From Cladopsammia gracilis (Eukaryota; Cnidaria; Anthozoa; Scleractinia; Dendrophylliidae), in the NCBI GenBank assembly GCA_022457155.1, contig JAJGOT010000345.1:62001-126000 (forward strand): a DNA stretch of 64,000 bases, written 5' to 3'. The notes below the pieces were generated by a model. It saw only the letters and a list, made by a program, of their open reading frames with translations, made no database searches and was not told the origin of the DNA. Of this stretch, positions 1 through 10,135 are shown in pieces. Position 1 is the first letter of the stretch; each line of letters begins with the position of its first letter. The position numbers were made by a program, and so were the translations under genes.

Positions 1-2232
1 CAGCTGGCGACTAAGCATCCAAACGTCCATCAGGAGTTTCTCAGCGGGAGCCATGCGGTCAGCCGTTCGACCAATCCCTTCGCAAAGGTGTGGACCGACA
101 TGGCTTTAGAACAATCCATAAATGCAGACTCGAAGTCTAAGGGGGGAATTGTTGGCATTTCTCAGAACCCAGGTGCCCTTGACCGATGGTTTCTCACCAG
201 CCATGAGCGTGCCTCGACGACGAGGGCTGTAAATGATATGTTCATTGATGAACACAATACTGTTGATGTCCACAAAGAAGCTACGCCAAAGAGAGTTGCT
301 CGAGATGAGGCCGATGTCCAGAAGTTGATTTCCTGTTTCTCTTCAGATCTGATGAGCAATCCTTTTACGGAAGATGGTGACTCACTTCTAAATTTTGCGA
401 CCGGCGTGGTACTGCCTCCTACAACCGCAGATGCCTTGGTGAAGTGCAAGAAGAAGGGAAAAGAACAGATGACCGCCTTCATCGACCAGAGGCTGAACAG
501 CACACAGAAAAGTTTCTGGGATCCAATTCCAAAGCTCCAGGCGAAAACCTTTGAAAGTGCTTCAAAGAAAGTTAAGGTGAAAGCTATCAATGAGAAGCTG
601 ATGACAGTCGGCGCTGACAGAGACTTATTTGGTCGTCTGCTTATCGCCGCCAACGTTAGACACATCAACCTAAAGGATGTCCTATGTTATGAGCTCTCTG
701 CTGTCCCACTGTCGCTGGCACATGAAGATGGCACGTTGCGAAAGTCAACCAAGAGCGTCCTGTCGGCCCTTCTTGAGAGCAAAGTATCCGCGCTTCCGCT
801 ACTTCAATCTTTTGCAAATGACACGGTTTACCTTGTTGATGGCATGGCTTTGGTTCAGGCGATGAAACTAGCAGGAAGCAGCTCTTTTGGTGAAGTGGCA
901 GAGAAGTACTACAAGGCCATCACTGCGCCACTTTGTCATGCAACCGAAGTTCATGTAGTGTTTGACCAGTATTGGGACGTCTCCATTAAAGCTGGCGAGC
1001 GTGAACGACGACGTGAACAAAGTGATACGCTAGAAGTTAAGATCCATGGACCAACGACTCCAGCCCCAAAGCAGTGGACCAAGTACATACCTAATCCCAC
1101 TAACAAGGTTAACCATTGCAACTTCTTGTCGGAGTCCTTCTGTGATCTGGGTAAACAGCTGCTCCCACCGAACAAGGCACTTGTCATTGGAGGCGGATTC
1201 AAGAATGGCAGACGAGCTGTGATGATTAGACGTGGTTACTGTGACGACATCGATGATCTTGAATCAGACCACGAGGAAGCAGATACAAGGTATCTAATCA
1301 TTTCAGGGAGCAGACTTGAGTCGTGTTATCATACTGAATTAGAAATCCATTTGAAAACATATTCTATGCTACTAATTTTTAGTTCCTGTTTCAGGCTACT
1401 GTTACACGCTATGCATGCTTCAAGATCTCATCCGGATTGTCGCGTCATCGTGCAGTCGCCATACACCGATGTCCTGATCCTTAGCGTGTCACATTTTTCC
1501 AGCATGAACGCCGCTGAATTCTGGTTCAAGACTGGCATCAAAGATCGTCTGCGCTATGTTCCCGTTCATGAGTTGTCATTCCTACTGGGAGAGAAGTTGT
1601 GTCGCGCACTTCCTTCCTATCACGCAATTACAGGATGTGACTCCACCAGCGCTCTGGACAAAGTAGGGAAGAAGAAACACTGGCCAGCGTTTGAGGAGAG
1701 TGAACAACACCAAGAGAGTCTAGGTCTATTGGGAACAGAAAGAAGACTGAGTGACGTCGTCGCCTCAAGGTGTGAAGCATTCGTGTGCGACCTCTATCCT
1801 TTCCGCAGGAGAAATGTGCGCACGACGGACGAGCTGAGGTATCTTCTTTTCTGTCAGAAAAAGGCCAAGAATGAATGCCTTCCGCCGACGTCAGATTCTC
1901 TCCTCCAGCACCTGAAGCGTGCCAATCATCAAACATTCGTGTGGCGAAAGGCACTTACTGCCATCCAAGATCTACCAGAGCCAGCAGGAAATGGATGGGT
2001 CATGGAAGAAACATGCCTGAAGCCAGTTTTCATGACTAAAGATCCAGCGCCGGCAAGTCTGTTAGAACTAACAACATGCGGGTGCAAAAGCGGATGTGAA
2101 ACCAACTGCTCCTGCAACAACACAGGCTTGTCCTGTTCCGAGTCATGCTACTGTATGGCAAGCAGCGACGTATGCAGGAACCCACACGGCGTTATCTATG
2201 ATGATTCCAGCGACGAATCTGATGACGAATAA
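1..2232 (+). CDS. PIN/FEN-like nuclease-fold protein with C-terminal CXC domain, 5' partial
   Basis: The frame is open from base 1 to the TAA at 2230-2232. The first upstream candidate start is only a GTG at 88, so the gene begins outside the window. In order (residues counted from the GTG codon at 88), the product shows VYLVDGMALVQAM (about 247), VHVVFDQYWD (about 308), an acidic SDHEEADTR (about 392), then after the intron SPYTDVLIL and ITGCDSTSAL. These spaced acidic motifs resemble the PIN/FEN (XPG/asteroid-like) metal-ion nuclease fold. At the C-terminus CGCKSGCETNCSCNN followed by CSESCYC looks like a Tesmin/TSO1-type CXC DNA-binding domain, then an acidic end (SSDESDDE). From general knowledge, such proteins occur in many copies in cnidarian genomes; whether they are host or transposon genes is unclear to me. 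The Tyr in SPYTDV sits where I would expect Asp, so nuclease activity is doubtful. Removing the intron at 1290-1394 gives the family-like join ADTR-LLLHAMHASRSH. Confidence 0.72.
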   Translation, partial: QLATKHPNVHQEFLSGSHAVSRSTNPFAKVWTDMALEQSINADSKSKGGIVGISQNPGALDRWFLTSHERASTTRAVNDMFIDEHNTVDVHKEATPKRVARDEADVQKLISCFSSDLMSNPFTEDGDSLLNFATGVVLPPTTADALVKCKKKGKEQMTAFIDQRLNSTQKSFWDPIPKLQAKTFESASKKVKVKAINEKLMTVGADRDLFGRLLIAANVRHINLKDVLCYELSAVPLSLAHEDGTLRKSTKSVLSALLESKVSALPLLQSFANDTVYLVDGMALVQAMKLAGSSSFGEVAEKYYKAITAPLCHATEVHVVFDQYWDVSIKAGERERRREQSDTLEVKIHGPTTPAPKQWTKYIPNPTNKVNHCNFLSESFCDLGKQLLPPNKALVIGGGFKNGRRAVMIRRGYCDDIDDLESDHEEADTRYLIISGSRLESCYHTELEIHLKTYSMLLIFSSCFRLLLHAMHASRSHPDCRVIVQSPYTDVLILSVSHFSSMNAAEFWFKTGIKDRLRYVPVHELSFLLGEKLCRALPSYHAITGCDSTSALDKVGKKKHWPAFEESEQHQESLGLLGTERRLSDVVASRCEAFVCDLYPFRRRNVRTTDELRYLLFCQKKAKNECLPPTSDSLLQHLKRANHQTFVWRKALTAIQDLPEPAGNGWVMEETCLKPVFMTKDPAPASLLELTTCGCKSGCETNCSCNNTGLSCSESCYCMASSDVCRNPHGVIYDDSSDESDDE
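1290..1394 (+). other. 105-bp intron, in frame and stop-free
   Basis: The segment starts GTATCT after AAG and ends CTGTTTCAG before GCT. It is exactly 35 codons long and has no stop, so the frame stays open if it is retained. The 35 residues it would add (hydrophobic, LKTYSMLLIFSSCF) break an otherwise smooth conserved block between EEADTR and LLLHAMHA. That argues it is an intron rather than coding sequence. Confidence 0.75.
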
Positions 2233-2283
2233 AACGAACTCCGGATACTTGAAGTCAGAGACACTTTAACGATATTAGTAAAT

Positions 2284-2432
2284 ACAGTGGTACTTCTATG
2301 AAGCGGCGGCCACTTTTAAAAGGCGGCCAAAAATATAGTATTTCTCAATCAAGTAAGAAATACCCACATACCTATATATTCAGCTGCCAACATCTCTGCA
2401 GCCGAGGCGTTGCTTCTTAGAGGTACCACTAT
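2284..2432. mobile_element. MITE-like inverted repeat, about 149 bp
   Basis: The left end CAGTGGTACTTCTATGAAG (2286) is mirrored at the right end by CTTCTTAGAGGTACCACT. The arms are about 20 bp with few mismatches and the interior has no ORF. A flanking TA on the left suggests a Tc1/mariner/pogo-type element, but the target duplication is not clear. Confidence 0.55.
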
Positions 2433-2458
2433 GTTAGAGAGATTTCGGGGATAGAACG

Positions 2459-2977
2459 CGGTTCAAAGAGCAGAAAAGGAATTGTGGCCTGGTCACATGC
2501 TAGTTAGTTATGACATGCGCAGTAGAAAAGTTTGTAGTTAGCACTTGTTTTTATGAGTTGTAGTGTGTACGCTCAAATGAAAGTGACAAACGTTAAGAAA
2601 CGAAAAACGATGTGAGAAATATTCAGTGATATAAAACGTTTCAAAAGAGCAGATAAAGAGTATGTCGTTGAACGGCAGTTTGTTGTGACATGCACAGTAG
2701 GAGGGTTTGTAGTTATTACTGATGTTATATGAGTTGTAGTGTGTACAACAAATGAAAAGTGACAAGCGTAATACAAAGAAACGAAAAGTGATGTGAGAAA
2801 TATTTAAGTGATAGAAAACGTTTCAAAGTGAAAGTAGCAGCAGACTATCGGTCTGGTCATCGTCAGTTATTTGTGACATGCGCAGTAGGAAGGTTCGAAG
2901 TTAGCACTTATTTTTATGAGTTGTGGTGTGCACGCTCAAATAAAAGTGATAAATAAAAAGAAACGAGAACGAATCGA
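2459..2977. repeat. Tandem repeat, about 180-bp unit, nearly three copies
   Basis: Units begin near 2459, 2640 and 2821. Each runs from a TTTCAAA-like start through GACATGCGCAGTAG, then a TTATATGAGTTGTAGTGTG-like block, then AAGAAACGAAAA-GATGTGAGAAATATT. The third unit diverges after the AAGAAACGA motif. No stable reading frame spans the units; ORFs on the minus strand here are repeat by-products. Confidence 0.7.
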
Positions 2978-3869
2978 TTGTTTTAACGTATTTTATTAAT
3001 ATTTTTCAAAAAATCAGACGTGGGTACCCTGTGGTATTTCGGCCAAGATACAAATAGCCCGTTAACTCGTAACCTATACCACAAATCGACCAGACGAAGT
3101 AGCAGGCGTTGTTCAGGAGGTCTTTCTCTACCAGGATCCGCTTTCAAACCTTGTCTGTGACGATGGTTGAACGGAACGTGTGTTTGCTCCTCGACTACGG
3201 TAAGTAAAGGTATTTATTGTGATTTTAGGCAGCAGGATGCGAGCAAGTAATGAAACCATTCGATTGGCTTTCGCAGTAATGGTGAAAACCTCGGCAAGAG
3301 AAAAGTCAAACTAGCTACTCTAATTAATCTCGATCTGTAGTGTGTTTAAAAAGCGGATGACATCTTCGTGAATAAATGATATTCAGGATTGTTGTCATTT
3401 TCAAGACATGGGGGCAAATACATTTTGTCGGATTTTGGCGCGTATTGCACTATTAAAATGCGTTACAGTTTATTACAGTAATCAAGTCACCGTCAGATAA
3501 CTCCATGCAACACCAGTCACCAGTCCATCAATCCTAATAATCCTTGGATAAATTAAGTCGCCTTTTATTGATTTTATGTTGTCTTTTCAGTTAGGTATGT
3601 AGAAACGAATAGTTTATCAGTCTTGACTCCTTGAGTGACCTTTACTTTACTTTCTCAGTAACAAATTTCTTCAAGTTGCACAGCAACCAATCACAAGCCC
3701 GGTGGGTGGGTTAGCTTTGGTTTTTCTTTTAGTTTGTTAGCAAGCAATTTCTCTCGCGAAACAAGTTGCATGGGTGTAACAGTGTACGCGTATTAACTTG
3801 CAACAATTTTTTTTGCGAGACAAGTTGCACGTAAAACTGTTTCGTTTAAACACTCAGCACCAAAGAAGA
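2978..3869. other. No gene seen
   Basis: Unannotated AT-rich sequence. CAAGTTGCA-like words recur between 3670 and 3840, but I see no inverted or tandem structure strong enough to call and no credible exon. Confidence 0.5.
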
Positions 3870-3934
3870 TACGAAAAGTTCAAACTGTATGATATGTGAG
3901 TGAAATTTGTGATCCTGGTAGTCTTTCAATTTAA
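3870..3934 (-). repeat. tRNA-derived repeat, 3' part (split by MITE)
   Basis: GAGTGAAATTTGTGATCCT just before the TTAA at 3931 is the reverse complement of the body of the tRNA-derived repeat at 15.5-16.5 kb (AGGATCACAAATTTCACTC). The other half of the same copy lies beyond the 900-bp insert, at 4835-4985. Confidence 0.7.
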
Positions 3935-4834
3935 CCCATTTACGACGGTGACTTTTTACGTTTTTGAGTGATTTTCTGCATATAAACGAGCCATAGGATT
4001 TCGTGACTCCATATTTGGGGTTACCATAGAAGGTGCTGCTGTCATGGTGTTCGATTTTTGGTAAGTTTACAGCCATTTTTCATCTTTAGTAGCTGCCTGA
4101 TGAGCATCATTAAGCGTGAAGGTAGCTAAGAGTCCACTTTCTCAATGAAGCGAGTTAGGTGTTGTACTTCGTTTACAAATTTGGCTCGTTGCTCGTTGAA
4201 CTGGAAAAATGGTCGACTCTGGGTGAATTTCTCGACCTACCACGGCATATTTTGGAAGTTGCGACCACTGAAGAACACAACGAGCGTGAAATTTCGGTGG
4301 TAGGTCGGAGTGGCTGTGGACTTAGTATAAATATGAAATATGTGGGGGACGGAACGAACCCTGTCAAAAATTCTCGCTATTTCCCAGCATGCAGTGCGGT
4401 CGTGATGTTGAAAATCGAGGCAAGGCCAGGATGCACTAGAACGAGAGGCTGTAGCTCGGCCCGGCAAAGAATAAGAGCAAAAAAAATCACTTCTAAGGTA
4501 GTACTAGGACTGAATTTTGCTGTGAATGTTGACTTTTGGGTTTGAAACGATGATTTCAATAAAAAAACTGAAGGCAAAAACGTGATTTTAGTTGTTTTTC
4601 TATGACGTTAAAAACGGTCATTTTTGTTCTTCTCCAAATTCAAACATGTTCAAACGCTGATATTCTGCGAAAATAGCTGACTTTTTTGTGTTTATTGGGT
4701 GTCTCAATTTGAAGGACTTTCTAGTCAATGCTCACAACTGCAATGTTCGCGCGATTGAGAAAGTTGCAATTTTTTAAAGCAGTGGAGTCTTATCGTTCCT
4801 CTAAGAACGATTGGCCGGGACCGTCCTCAAAGGG
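3935..4834. mobile_element. piggyBac-like non-autonomous element, 900 bp
   Basis: TTAA flanks both ends (3931-3934 and 4835-4838). The termini are CCCATTTACGACGGT and, reverse-complemented at the right, CCCTTTGAGGACGGT, matching at 12 of 15 positions. TTAA targets and CCC-starting ends are hallmarks of piggyBac transposons. The only long frame inside (4159-4545) is 128 codons, starts at GTG and shows no transposase motif I recognise, so the element is non-autonomous. Confidence 0.75.
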
Positions 4835-4985
4835 TTAAGCAGTTGAAAAAGCAATCTGAAAAAATTCATTCTTGAACGGGATTCGAACTCATGACCTTGC
4901 GATACCGGTGCAATGTTCTATCCACGTATCAAGCAACATGGATAGATGGTCAATTGTGAGTTCGTAACATACCCGAGTATCACGA
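4835..4985 (-). repeat. tRNA-derived repeat, 5' part (minus strand)
   Basis: On the minus strand it reads a tRNA-like head with an intact B box (GTTCGAATCCC), GCACCGGTATCGCAAGGTCA and a tail into TTGCTTTTTCAACTGCTTAA. Beyond the head it matches the sequence that lies upstream of the head in the 15.5-16.5 kb array (GGTCAATTGTGAGTTCGTAA), ending near 4985. The A-box side is degraded. Confidence 0.7.
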
Positions 4986-5814
4986 TACTCAGATACTTTT
5001 GCCTGCTTTTGAGACGTCAGTATAAAGTCGTATTTACGTCTCAACAAAAACCAGCCTGTGATTGGTTGAAAATTTCCCGCGGCAATTTAACGGGTTCCTT
5101 GCGTAGAAAACCAAAATTTAAAATTATCTTCAAAGGAGGGGCAAAAATGTTGATTGCTTTGTCAAGTTTGGCAGATAAACAACGCTGTATTCAATGGAAC
5201 GACCCTTTCTATCGAAAGTTAACGATAAGATGAGTTTAAAAGCTGCTTTTGTTCGTTTGAACGGTTTGTTAACATTGAGCTATGCTGTGCGCGCGCTATC
5301 ACGCCATCATAATTGAAAAAACGTTTTGGGCTAAAACCTCGGCAAAGCGACTCCGCCCAATACGGAATATATTATCTTCCAACTAGCCGTCAATATAATG
5401 CAGTATTGACGCCTCAAAATCGAAATTAGTTTATATGATAGTGAATAATACATATGAATTTGAAAAATATATGTATGTATATATGTATGTCTGATATGTA
5501 AAAACAGTAGAACGCCATTCCACATTTCGGGAATTTCAAGAAACTTCGCTGACTTCTTCGGCAATCAGTTTTATCCAAGCCCATTTTTTTGTTTTGTTTT
5601 TTGGGTTAACATTGTTATATGAATTAAATATGATACTTTTTTGCGACATTCCACTCCTTCTACTGAAACCGATTTCTCTTACTTTTCTTTGCTTCAGACA
5701 TGGTGAAAGCAAATCTGCGAACTCACTTATTCAAATTTGCGGTAATTATTATTTATAACCACGATTTGAGAACATTTGATTGGCTTATCTACGGCAATCG
5801 ATAATTTTTCGAGG
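4986..5814. other. No gene seen
   Basis: Holds a short TATG-rich stretch near 5468-5500 and otherwise unremarkable AT-rich sequence. Frames at 4946-5233 and 5331-5564 (minus) lack motifs or splice context. Confidence 0.5.
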
Positions 5815-5955
5815 CCAGTAAACTTAGGAGACTCCTAAGTTGCACATATTTTAGGATGGGCATAAGATATCGTTCGTGAATAACACTTTGGACATATCTT
5901 AGGAAGCTCCTAAATTTTATCCCAAGTTATATTTTAGGATATATCTTAGGTCAAT
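5815..5955. repeat. Palindromic CTTAGGA-rich segment
   Basis: Contains ACTTAGGAGACTCCTAAGTT, a near-perfect palindrome, followed by ATCTTAGGAAGCTCCTAAAT and repeated TTTAGGATATATCTTAGG words. It directly abuts the 5' break of the LINE and may be a decayed MITE or its target. Confidence 0.4.
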
Positions 5956-6860
5956 ATTCGTTGAATAGCATCATACTACCGGAAGTGGACCACCACAAAC
6001 ATCTGGGACTTTGGTTGGAGTCGTCTTTATCATGGGATTATCACATTAACTCAACTTGCGCTAAAGCTAACAAGGTGTTGGGCTTGATTAAAAGGACATT
6101 TGGTTATTCAAACAGAACTGGTATCAAGACAGCTTTCAAGGCGCAAGTGACACCTATCCTTGAGTACACCTGCCCAGTCTGGAATCCTTTTCTGGTGAAA
6201 CATACCAAGGCAATCGAAGCAATTCAGAGAAGAGCGTCCAGACTAATATGTGGCCCTGACAAAGAATATCCTGAAAGACTTCTAGAGTTAAAATGGGACT
6301 CTTTAGAACTGAGAAGGAAATATCTTAGCCTAGTTCAAATGTATAAGATTATATTTGGTTACTGTGATATCAATTGCCATCGTTATTTTGATATTATTGG
6401 AATAACTCGAACTAGAAGTAAGCATGAGTACAAAATAAGGCCTAAAGTTGCCCGTACAAATTATTTTAAATATTCATTTTTTCATAGATATATTAATGAT
6501 TGGAACTCTTTGCCTTCTGAAGTAATGTCAACTCCTAGCCTTCACTCTTTTAAAGTTTCACTGATTAAGTACCTTCGCTCATAATTTACCTTAAAATACT
6601 AGGCATAGTGTCTTTAATATAAGTTTATGCATTATTATTAGCCACCTAGGTTTATATTTTATAGTCTAATTTATAGTCTTTTAATATATGTTTATATATT
6701 AATTTTTTTTTCTTTTTTGGAGGGTATGTCTTAGTATGGGAATTTGGTTTCCCCTTACTACCGTCCTGTTAACCATTTTTGTATTTTTGTTCGATTATAT
6801 GTTAGTATTGTATCAGTTATGTATGGTTACGAACTGTGATTAAAGATTAAAGATTAAAGG
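5956..6860 (+). mobile_element. 5'-truncated LINE (CR1/L2-like), RT C-terminal region and 3' UTR
   Basis: A 207-codon frame (5961-6584, opened by TTG, not a real start) encodes the end of a non-LTR reverse transcriptase ORF2: HKHLGLWLESSLSWDYHI, ILEYTCPVWNPFLVKHT, IEAIQRRASRLICG, and near the end YINDWNSLPSEV. This is the region after the RT catalytic core seen in CR1/L2/Jockey-type elements; the catalytic motifs are missing. The 3' UTR runs to a short tail of ATTAAAG repeats (6838-6859), the microsatellite-type end usual for CR1/L2 LINEs. The frame is uninterrupted to its TAA, which suggests a fairly young copy. Confidence 0.85.
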
Positions 6861-7160
6861 TAGGATTTCGTGAATCCAGCACCAGATTCTGCACTTGTAC
6901 TATAGTTCAAGCAATATTGTTGAACAACACACATAACATTCAATAACGTGTTCATTGTCTTGTGTTGTAAAATTAATTAATTATTCATTAAAGCAATGAC
7001 AAATCAATAGGTGGTATTTGAGTCACATGTACACCTCTGTAAACCCCAATACAAATCAAATGAGTTGATGAATTATTAAACAGTAGAATTAACTTTTGAT
7101 ATAAACGCCTGATCAGCTAATTAGTATTCATTAACTTTTCATACAGCAGATCTCCACTCC

Positions 7161-7203
<43 letters not shown>

Positions 7204-7658
7204 GTATGGGCTTTACAATGGCTCGCCTCTCCCGCTCATATTTTATCTGGTACTTACAACGACTTACTGACCGTTTTGCGCATGAAAAACGTCCGAAATT
7301 AAAAGGATAAAATATCTGAAATGTGACGAAAAACGTCCGAACGTTTTTTGTCCAATCTTAAAGTACTCAAGAAGGGAGATGTAACGATGATATAACATCC
7401 ATTGGAGGAGAGGAGCTGAGAGGGGAGGGGAGAAGAGCTGAGGGGGGGAGGGGAGGGGAGCTGGCTACTTGAACATTTTTGTGTTGCTCCTGTTGGGGTT
7501 TCGAGTTATTAGGATCCCACTGTACTTAAATTGCGAAAGCACTTAACTATTCTTTGGTCTTGGGATTTAATAAAACATCTCATGACCATTTTATCCATTT
7601 AATCCATTTAATCAAGACATCCACTGAAGCTACAACAATTTACAAGACATGTTTGCCG
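6861..7658. other. No gene seen
   Basis: AAAAACGTCCGAA occurs twice (7286-7340). A purine-rich GGGGAGAGG stretch lies at 7405-7462. The right end is the 3' flank of the minus-strand gene. Confidence 0.5.
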
Positions 7659-7664
7659 TTTATT
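7659..7664 (-). terminator. Polyadenylation signal AATAAA
   Basis: TTTATT on the plus strand gives AATAAA on the minus strand, about 33 bases after the TAA of the six-cysteine protein. The spacing supports a genuine terminal exon. Confidence 0.7.
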
Positions 7665-7696
7665 CTAAAACGTTTAATCCCACACGGATTTCAAAG

Positions 7697-8050
7697 TTAG
7701 CTTTCGAACAGCCGCCAGATCTCAGCAGGTTGAAATGATAAACGTCTCGGCTCGGGGTCGTCCGCTTTCGCAGGCGTGACGAATTTTTTGCAGGGTTTGG
7801 TCCCCTCCAGTCCGTCCCAATCTTCCCAATCCATGCAAAACGCTTTCAACTCAACCCTTGCATAATTTTTCGCGGGGCAATCGTTGTCATCGCGGTCTTG
7901 CTTGCATAATTTCTCACATTTGTTCAAGCAGCTATTATAAGCATTATCTTGGTCCACCGCCGCGTCATACTCAATCATGCGGAATCGGCTGCGTCCGCTG
8001 CTGTAGGTAGCCAGCGATATCAACACCACCAAAAGGACCCAGGACATCAT
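7697..8050 (-). CDS. Small secreted six-cysteine protein, 117 aa
   Basis: The ATG at 8050 opens a 117-residue product ending in TAA at 7697. Residues 1-19 (MMSWVLLVVLISLATYSSG) form a typical signal peptide, followed by basic RSRFR. The mature part has six cysteines spaced C-x3-C-x3-C-x8-C-x13-C-x14-C, enough for three disulfides, and is otherwise acidic. I do not recognise the family and assign no activity. On the minus strand CTTTTAACTAG just before 8087 is a good splice acceptor, so the coding exon probably starts at 8087 with a 37-base leader after a 5' UTR intron. With the AATAAA downstream, the coding part sits in one exon. Confidence 0.75.
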   Translation of the reverse strand: MMSWVLLVVLISLATYSSGRSRFRMIEYDAAVDQDNAYNSCLNKCEKLCKQDRDDNDCPAKNYARVELKAFCMDWEDWDGLEGTKPCKKFVTPAKADDPEPRRLSFQPAEIWRLFES

Positions 8051-8087
8051 CTGTAGGCTTTGTCGGAAAATGCTTTAGGGACTGGAC

Positions 8088-9130
8088 CTAGTTAAAAGAA
8101 ATTCAATACTGTATATGTAACCAGAAGCTGTACACAACTTGAACTCATGGCGTCTTTAACCCATTGTAGTATTGATTCCCGAGTGTTTTGAGTATTCTTA
8201 CGGAGAAACATAAGCTTAAAATTATGTCTAAAAAGTAATACTATACTGCATTCACTACATTCCATGAGTAGCCGACACTTAAACCACCAACGCTAATTTA
8301 AATGGCATGTTAATATATAAACACAAAACATTCCGGAACAAAAATCCCACAGTAATAAGCGGCGAACACAATATCAAACGGTCCTAGCTACACATCCATG
8401 AACGCCTTGCATTGTCTTAAAAACTTGTACGCTACAATTCTTCCTTCTGCTTCACAAGTCAACACACGGAGAAATTTTGCCGCCATTTGAAATTAAGAGC
8501 GAGATCACGAGGTCGCGTGTCAGCCAATCAGAGTAGCGAAACCAAAATATGCGTGCATAAGTTTGCTTGAGCTAATGTGACATAAGAAAAACAAAGCCGG
8601 ATTTATAACTCGTCGGCTACGCCACGAGAAACAATGAGCCAAGGGAGGGGATGGAAGGGACACCACACTGTGACTGTAAACCTTGAGCTTTGTTTCGTTC
8701 GATAACATGGAAATATTCTTTTTTTTCGAATTGCCCTTGGGAGGACTGCATATTCCCAAGAGCATTTCAAAACAATAGTTTATGCAAAATTTGGGGGGCA
8801 AACAAAGTGTATTATGGGCAATTCGAAAATAGAGAATTGCAAAAGAATACAGTCAAATGCAACCACCTGAGAGATAACACCTTCTAGTTGATTTGATATA
8901 ACGGGATGTGGTCGCTTAAAGACATTTATATCAGCGGAAACGCAAAAATAATGGTCCAGTTTTGTATCAAATTGCTTTATGAGTATAATGAAACTATAAA
9001 CAAGTGTCTCTGACTACAGATGGCCAGGATGGAAATGGATTGCAACTTAAAAAAATTGGCCATTTTTTTATTGATCGAATAGTGATATGCAAGAATTTCG
9101 GTGTCAAGCAAGTAGTAAAAAAACAAGTTT
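8088..9130. other. No gene seen; upstream side of the six-cysteine gene
   Basis: On the minus strand this should hold the 5' UTR exon and promoter of the six-cysteine gene, but no first exon or TATA box can be chosen with confidence. Frames at 8520-8801 and 8690-8887 overlap on opposite strands and show no motifs. Confidence 0.45.
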
Positions 9131-9460
9131 GTTGAACCACAGGGTCCAGAGGAGCTCTATTTCATCGTACAAGACGCTATTTTCTTTGAATCGTCGCTGT
9201 CTTGAAAGTTAAACTGATTGCGTTACACAAAATAAGTACTGCGGGCCAAATTACTACGGGCTCGGAAGCTGCGACGTGCCTCGTTGTCGGAACTTCGTGC
9301 CTTGTTCGGAAAGCTTCGCTTTCCGAAGATAATTGCGCCCTTAGTAATTTGGTCCGCGGTACATATTGTGTAACGCAATCAGTTAAACTTTCAAGACGGA
9401 GACGATTCGAAGAAAATAGCGTACGATCAAATAGAGCTCCTCTGAACCCTGTCGTTGAAC
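9131..9460. mobile_element. Long inverted-repeat (foldback) element, about 330 bp
   Basis: The left arm starts GTTGAACCACAGGGTCCAGA. The reverse complement of the right arm starts GTTCAACGACAGGGTTCAGA. Both continue through GGAGCTCTATTT and CTGATTGCGTTACACAA for about 130 bp, around a GC-richer centre with an AAGCTTCGCTTT palindrome. The 89-codon frame at 9202-9471 runs along the arms and is not a gene. Confidence 0.75.
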
Positions 9461-9814
9461 GTGTTTTTTAAAATTTGCTAAAAAATGATCATGGTTTAAT
9501 ATTCTTTTTACAAGAACTTATTCTAGCACAGTCTGAGACAAAAACATAAATACCGCCATGGCGTAGCCGCTTGAAAGGGTCATTGCCCGACTGATATGTC
9601 GTGTTTGCATGAGTATATGACCAGGGGACCCCGGTAATTACCGGGCCCGGAAAGCTGTTTTATTTTCATTGAAGATCGAGGTTTCAAACGTTTTGCAGAT
9701 AATACGATAAAACTATCAGTTAGCAAAACAAAATGGACTGGTTTGTTCGCTAGGACCCGCGCTTTTATTCTTTATATTTTGATTTCAATATTTGGCTTCG
9801 GGCCCGAAAAGGTA
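9461..9814. other. No gene seen
   Basis: Includes ACCCCGGTAATTACCGGGCCCGG (first 20 bases ACCCCGGTAATTACCGGGCC), a short GC palindrome near 9628-9650. Nothing else supported. Confidence 0.4.
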
Positions 9815-10135
9815 CCGGAATTTTCGAGAAACGGGCCCCAGGAGCTTCACTATTTTAAAACAGGAAGAAAAATCGCCCAAAAATGATGAAAGCAAAGAAA
9901 TATACACTGCGAAGAGACAACAACTGCTAAGAAAACTCATAGTTCCGACAGAATGGCAGTTTGATTTCTTGATCGCCTGTCACGTAATCAAACTTAGTAA
10001 ACTCCACTCTCCAAACTACCTGTTCTTTGTTGATCTGTAGAATCTTTTTATCCTATTTAGTTGTATATATATTTGGTGGCATTTGACGATATAATAAGGA
10101 AATTAAGTAAGCGAAATTTCAATATTCAGTTCCTA
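9815..10135. mobile_element. Diverged copy of the TTAA-flanked 394-bp MITE family
   Basis: The order CAGGAGCTTCACT, AAAATCGCCCAAAAATGATG, TGATCGCCTGTCACG, TTAGTTGTATATATATTTGG and TGGCATTTGACGATATAA matches the family member at 38639-39032, in the same orientation. Ends are not intact. The 82-codon frame at 9792-10040 is internal to the repeat. Confidence 0.6.

Noticed and set aside
4159..4545. 128-codon ORF
   Set aside because: Internal to the 900-bp TTAA-flanked element, opens at GTG and shows no recognisable domain.
9202..9471. 89-codon ORF
   Set aside because: Runs along the arms of an inverted-repeat element.
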